Below, one piece after another: positions 6,239 through 8,800 of a stretch of DNA of 8,800 nt. How positions within the stretch are numbered: position 1 is the first letter of the stretch; every line of letters starts with the position of its first letter. Source of the DNA: CAZSPL01 sp964608735. GTDB taxonomy: Bacteria; JAJVIF01; JAPKYR01; CAZSPL01. Location of the stretch: the NCBI GenBank assembly GCA_964608735.1, contig CAZSPL010000178.1, positions 1-8,800 of the forward strand, read 5' to 3'. The translations under genes and the position numbers were made by a program. Below the pieces are notes generated by a model. The model was not told where the DNA came from and made no database searches. It was given only the letters and a program-made list of their open reading frames with translations.

Positions 6239-6739
6239 TTATCCGGACTCGATGTCTTCACTGAAATCGTATCCAAATTCCTTCCACTTCTTGAGGATAT
6301 CTTCCATCGGGAAGAAACCGGTGTGCCTGAACATTTCCTTCCCGTCGGGGCCGATGAAAATCTGCGTCGGGATGAGCGACACCTTGTATGGCTCCGCCGC
6401 ATCGGGGTCCGTTCGCACATTGATGAATTCAACATCGAGCTTTCCATTCAGCTCCACGGTAAGCTTGTCGATGATCGGTATCATCATCTTGCAAGGCCTG
6501 CATGTATCCGAACCGACCTCAAGCATTTTCGGCACGCCGCCGGCGATGACTTCACCGGTTTGCACCGTTCCGGCCATCACCCCCGGCTCAGTATCATCCG
6601 CGGTAACCGCGGACTCAACTTCCCGTGATTGATTATCCACGACCGAAGCCGGCGCCCCGGCGTCGTCTTTGATAATTAAGACCACCACGACAATGATTGC
6701 CAGTCCGGCAATTATCACGGCTTTATACATATTACTCAT
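6239..6739 (-). CDS. Membrane-anchored thioredoxin-fold protein (CRPC)
   Basis: A 166-residue protein with one N-terminal hydrophobic segment (6-23), a variable Ala/Glu/Val-rich linker (25-68) and a thioredoxin domain (about 70-155). The active site is Cys80-Arg-Pro-Cys83 within GSDTCRPCKMM. The cis-proline is Pro124 in LIPTQIF, followed by GPDGKEMFRHTGF, all standard thioredoxin elements. With no lipobox cysteine, the segment most likely stays as a membrane anchor and places the domain outside the inner membrane. It would receive electrons there from the CcdA-like protein encoded five bases downstream. The ATG has GAGG 9 bases upstream and lies 25 bases after the preceding small redox gene. 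The thiol target is not shown. Candidates are the co-encoded permease or a metalloid-thiol adduct. Confidence 0.87.
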   Translation of the reverse strand: MSNMYKAVIIAGLAIIVVVVLIIKDDAGAPASVVDNQSREVESAVTADDTEPGVMAGTVQTGEVIAGGVPKMLEVGSDTCRPCKMMIPIIDKLTVELNGKLDVEFINVRTDPDAAEPYKVSLIPTQIFIGPDGKEMFRHTGFFPMEDILKKWKEFGYDFSEDIESG

Positions 6740-6764
6740 TTTGCATATCCTCTGTTCAGGCTGT

Positions 6765-6998
6765 TCACTTAAGAATTTCCTTTATCTCATCGACCGATAA
6801 AACCTTGCCGGATGCTTTGACCATGCCGTCTATGGCAAGCGCCGGCGTCATCATCACTCCGTATCCGGTGATGACATTGATATCCTTGATCTTCACGAGC
6901 TCGAAATCGATGCCGAGTTCCTCGGCTGCTTTTTTCGCGTTCTCCCCGAGCTTTTCGCATTTTGGACATCCCATGCCCAGGACTTCTATCCTCTTCAT
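6765..6998 (-). CDS. Small redox-active disulfide protein, MTH895/TM0996 family
   Basis: A 77-residue cytoplasmic protein of the minimal thioredoxin/glutaredoxin-like type. The active site is GCPKC (Cys11, Cys14) after the first beta strand, and the cis-proline is Pro52 in MMTPALAIDG. The length equals that of archaeal MTH895 and TM0996. These proteins are often encoded next to ArsP-type permeases and CcdA genes. Their targets are largely unknown; reduction of partner cysteines or binding of a thiophilic metal are both possible. The ribosome binding site AGGAGA overlaps the stop codon of the permease gene nine bases upstream, suggesting translational coupling. Confidence 0.88.
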   Translation of the reverse strand: MKRIEVLGMGCPKCEKLGENAKKAAEELGIDFELVKIKDINVITGYGVMMTPALAIDGMVKASGKVLSVDEIKEILK

Positions 6999-7007
6999 TT
7001 TTCTCTC

Positions 7008-8309
7008 CTATCCGAAAATTGCACCGTATATCAATCCCGCGACCGTCGCCATGACGACCACGAGCGAAACGAATGCCACGGTTTTCTTCGTACCGATGAC
7101 GCTTCTTATCACAAGCATGTTCGGCAATGAAAGCGCAGGGCCCGCGAGAAGCAGCGCCAGCGCCGGGCCTTTGCCCATCCCGTTACCGATGAGTCCCTGG
7201 AGTATCGGGACTTCGGTCAGCGTCGCAAAATACATGAATGCGCCCGCTATCGACGCGAAGAAGTTCGCGAAAAGCGAATTGCCACCGACCGAGTTGCTTA
7301 TCCATTCGGACGGTATCAACCCTTCATGGTCGGGACGCCCCAATAGTGCTCCCGCGATGAGTACACCGAAGAACAGCAGCGGAAGTATCTGCTTCGCGAA
7401 GCCCCATGTCGAGCCGAACCATTCGTCCATCTCCCCGCTCGTGGTCGCGGTCACGACCGAAAGCCCGATTATCGCCGCGACGAATGGCAGCGCCGGGATC
7501 GCGGGGAACAGTAAAGCGAGGATGGCAACCGGAACCGCGCTCGTGAGAATTTTCCACCATGCTATCCCGAACCATGCGATCAGCATCAGGCCGAAGAGAA
7601 TTCCGATCCCGCCGGTGATGAACCACTTCGCGGAATATATCGCATGCCACGCGCCCGTTGTTTCAACAGGTTTTCCCCAGTTCGCGAAAACAAGAATCAA
7701 GACCATCGCCGCGAAATAGAGCCCGTTCTGCCACAACGGACGCGCGGGCTCCCCGCTGACGACCGCCGACTGCACGGCCGCCTTCTCGAGTTCCTCGCGC
7801 CGGAACATGTAGTGCATGGCAAGCCCGATTATCACGCTGAATACGATTGCCCCCACCGCCCGGGCTATCCCCATCTCCAGGCCGAGTACTCTCGCCGTGA
7901 GGATAATCGCAAGCACGTTTATCGCCGGGCCGGAATAGAGGAATGTCGTCGCCGGACCAAGCCCCGCGCCCATCCTGCAGATTCCCGCGAACAGCGGCAG
8001 CACCGTGCACGAGCATACGGCGAGAACGCATCCCGACACCGACGCCACTGTATATGCCGTTATCTTGCTCGCGCCCGCACCGAGATATTTCATCACCGAT
8101 TCCCGGCTTAGAAAGACTCCTATCCCACCCGCGATGAAGAATGCCGGCACAAGGCAGAATATCACGTGCTGGCGGGCGTAATCCCGCGCAAGCATGAGCG
8201 CCTCATTAACCGCATTGCTGAAAATGGGAGAATCGAGGGGAAGGTAATAAAAGCCGAGGAATACGGCGAGGATTATAAGTAAAGGCTTCCATTCTATTCT
8301 GATACTCAT
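7008..8309 (-). CDS. ArsP/DUF318-family permease with CSC motif
   Basis: A 433-residue polytopic membrane protein (about ten hydrophobic segments) of the COG0701 permease family. The two halves carry related signatures: CSCTVLPLFAGI (Cys99-Ser-Cys101) followed by GAGLGPATTFLYSGPAIN (114-131) in the first, and TLTEVPIL (363-370) followed by GMGKGPALALLLAGPALSLPN (377-397) in the second. The family includes ArsP, an exporter of trivalent organoarsenicals, and other permeases proposed to move copper, zinc or arsenite. Cys94, Cys99, Cys101 and Cys111 cluster in one membrane region and could bind a soft metal. A charged cytoplasmic loop lies around 168-192. The gene begins 17 bases after the arsR-like repressor stop and couples to the small redox gene downstream. 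Substrate is inferred only as a thiophilic metalloid or metal. Confidence 0.87.
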   Translation of the reverse strand: MSIRIEWKPLLIILAVFLGFYYLPLDSPIFSNAVNEALMLARDYARQHVIFCLVPAFFIAGGIGVFLSRESVMKYLGAGASKITAYTVASVSGCVLAVCSCTVLPLFAGICRMGAGLGPATTFLYSGPAINVLAIILTARVLGLEMGIARAVGAIVFSVIIGLAMHYMFRREELEKAAVQSAVVSGEPARPLWQNGLYFAAMVLILVFANWGKPVETTGAWHAIYSAKWFITGGIGILFGLMLIAWFGIAWWKILTSAVPVAILALLFPAIPALPFVAAIIGLSVVTATTSGEMDEWFGSTWGFAKQILPLLFFGVLIAGALLGRPDHEGLIPSEWISNSVGGNSLFANFFASIAGAFMYFATLTEVPILQGLIGNGMGKGPALALLLAGPALSLPNMLVIRSVIGTKKTVAFVSLVVVMATVAGLIYGAIFG

Positions 8310-8326
8310 GGCTCTAATTCCCGGGG

Positions 8327-8647
8327 CTACTTCGCGACTTCAGCCAGCTCATCGATATTCGATTGCAATACGGCTTCCACGCAGCCGAAGAAGTTGAGGA
8401 TACACGGCACGCGAAGCTCATAATAAACCTGCGAACCACGCTTCGCGCCGGCGACAATCCCCGCGCCCTTCAACACGGAAAGGTGCCTGGAGATCGTGGA
8501 CATATCGGCCCCTATCATCTTCGTCAGTTCCGCCACGCATCTCTCGCCCTTCGACAGCTCATCGATGATGAACAGCCGCGTCGGATGCGCCATTGCCTTT
8601 ATTATCTCCGCGCGGGCTTCATACTTCACTTTCAATGCTTTCTTCAT
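8327..8647 (-). CDS. ArsR/SmtB-family metalloid-responsive repressor
   Basis: A 106-residue winged-helix repressor (numbering from the ATG at 8645-8647). HPTRLFIIDEL is the usual ArsR entry helix, ADMSTISRHLSVLKGAGIV (about 47-65) holds the recognition helix, and KRGSQVYYEL is the wing. Candidate sensor residues are Cys37 in ERCVAEL (where E. coli ArsR has CVC), plus Cys82 and Cys89 in VPCILNFFGC at the C-terminus. Three cysteines fit trivalent arsenic or antimony binding, but in an arrangement unlike E. coli ArsR. An upstream TTG at 8672-8674 would give 115 residues, but the -10 box at 8665-8670 lies inside that extension, so the ATG is preferred. GGTGA sits just upstream as a weak ribosome binding site. 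It leads the operon and likely represses it. Confidence 0.9.
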   Translation of the reverse strand: MKKALKVKYEARAEIIKAMAHPTRLFIIDELSKGERCVAELTKMIGADMSTISRHLSVLKGAGIVAGAKRGSQVYYELRVPCILNFFGCVEAVLQSNIDELAEVAK

Positions 8648-8655
8648 TTCGTCAC

Positions 8656-8677
8656 CATTTGGTGATTTTACCAAATG
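8656..8677. promoter_or_regulatory. Candidate ArsR operator palindrome
   Basis: CATTTGGT (8656-8663) and ACCAAATG (8670-8677) form a perfect 8-base inverted repeat with a 6-base centre. The palindrome covers the -10 box and predicted start site, so a dimer bound there would block RNA polymerase. This is the classical layout of autorepressing ArsR/SmtB systems. Assignment to the adjacent repressor is by position. Confidence 0.75.
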
Positions 8678-8693
8678 ACCAAGGGTTTGTCAA
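8665..8693 (-). promoter_or_regulatory. Sigma70-type promoter of the arsR operon
   Basis: On the minus strand TTGACA (8688-8693, perfect) and TAAAAT (8665-8670, five of six) are 17 bases apart. Transcription should begin near 8658, about ten bases before the repressor ATG. No other promoter is evident in the operon, whose gene gaps are 5 to 25 bases. Confidence 0.85.
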
Positions 8694-8800
8694 TGGGTAA
8701 TGCTCAGAAAGTTCTTTTCCATTTCCTTTACGGGGAAAATACCTGCACCAAAGCTGGGTGCGAAGTGAAGGCCGCCCGCCCAGATGCCCGCCTATCTCCT
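8694..8800. other. Intergenic end of window, no supported gene
   Basis: I see no gene in this stretch. A 32-codon minus-strand frame ends in TGA near the operon -35 box but is closed by a TAG at 8792-8794, so it is too short to call. A small inverted repeat GCACC / GGTGC lies at 8744-8760 with a 7-base loop and no T run. Confidence 0.5.

Noticed and set aside
6697..7719. A 340-codon plus-strand open frame opposite the permease and thioredoxin genes
   Set aside because: It is antisense to three well-supported genes with family motifs. Its product is Ser/Thr/Pro-rich with no recognisable domain, as expected for a shadow of membrane protein genes.
8648..8674. TTG-started N-terminal extension of the ArsR protein
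   Set aside because: The extension includes the -10 box of a near-perfect promoter and lies upstream of the predicted transcript start. An ATG nine codons later starts the conserved part.
8697..8791. C-terminal remnant of another minus-strand protein upstream of arsR
   Set aside because: The frame is closed by a TAG at 8792-8794 after 32 codons, and I recognise no family.

Overview
The window looks like a chromosomal segment of an uncultured, moderately GC-rich bacterium. Shine-Dalgarno sites, sigma70-like promoters and a lipoprotein signal peptide are all visible. The operon genes point to thiol/redox metal or metalloid handling. I cannot assign a phylum from this sequence alone. TAA, TAG and TGA all end intact genes here, so the standard bacterial code applies.

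Left part (1-2528): a leftward gene for a 749-residue secreted lipoprotein. It has an unrecognised N-terminal region, an Ig-like middle and a C-terminal PQQ-type beta-propeller of about eight repeats. A clean intrinsic terminator follows it at 84-112. A small rightward FmdB-type zinc-ribbon gene starts from a shared AT-rich intergenic region.

Middle (2829-5534): aspS (aspartyl-tRNA synthetase) has its own strong promoter and an 11-bp leader hairpin just before its ribosome binding site. Downstream is a REP-associated tyrosine transposase (RAYT) gene broken by one in-frame TAA. Its remaining half is intact in the same frame and carries the catalytic tyrosine. REP-like palindromes flank it in inverted orientation. 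The two full copies differ by a compensatory base-pair change, and two extra half-copies follow the right one at 21-bp steps. Together this resembles a decayed REPtron in the gap between two convergent transcription units.

Right part (5535-8693): a compact leftward five-gene operon. The order is an ArsR-family repressor, an ArsP/DUF318-type permease with a CSC motif, a 77-residue CPKC redox protein, a membrane-anchored thioredoxin (CRPC) and a CcdA-like membrane thiol transporter. The promoter (TTGACA-17-TAAAAT) contains an 8-6-8 palindrome over the -10, the expected place for the ArsR operator. This promoter also shows that the repressor starts at an internal ATG and not at an upstream TTG. 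My reading is that electrons pass through CcdA to the thioredoxins, and that this redox chain supports export or detoxification of a thiophilic metalloid, possibly an organoarsenical. The substrate itself is not visible in the sequence.

The last ~107 bases (8694-8800) hold no gene I can support.
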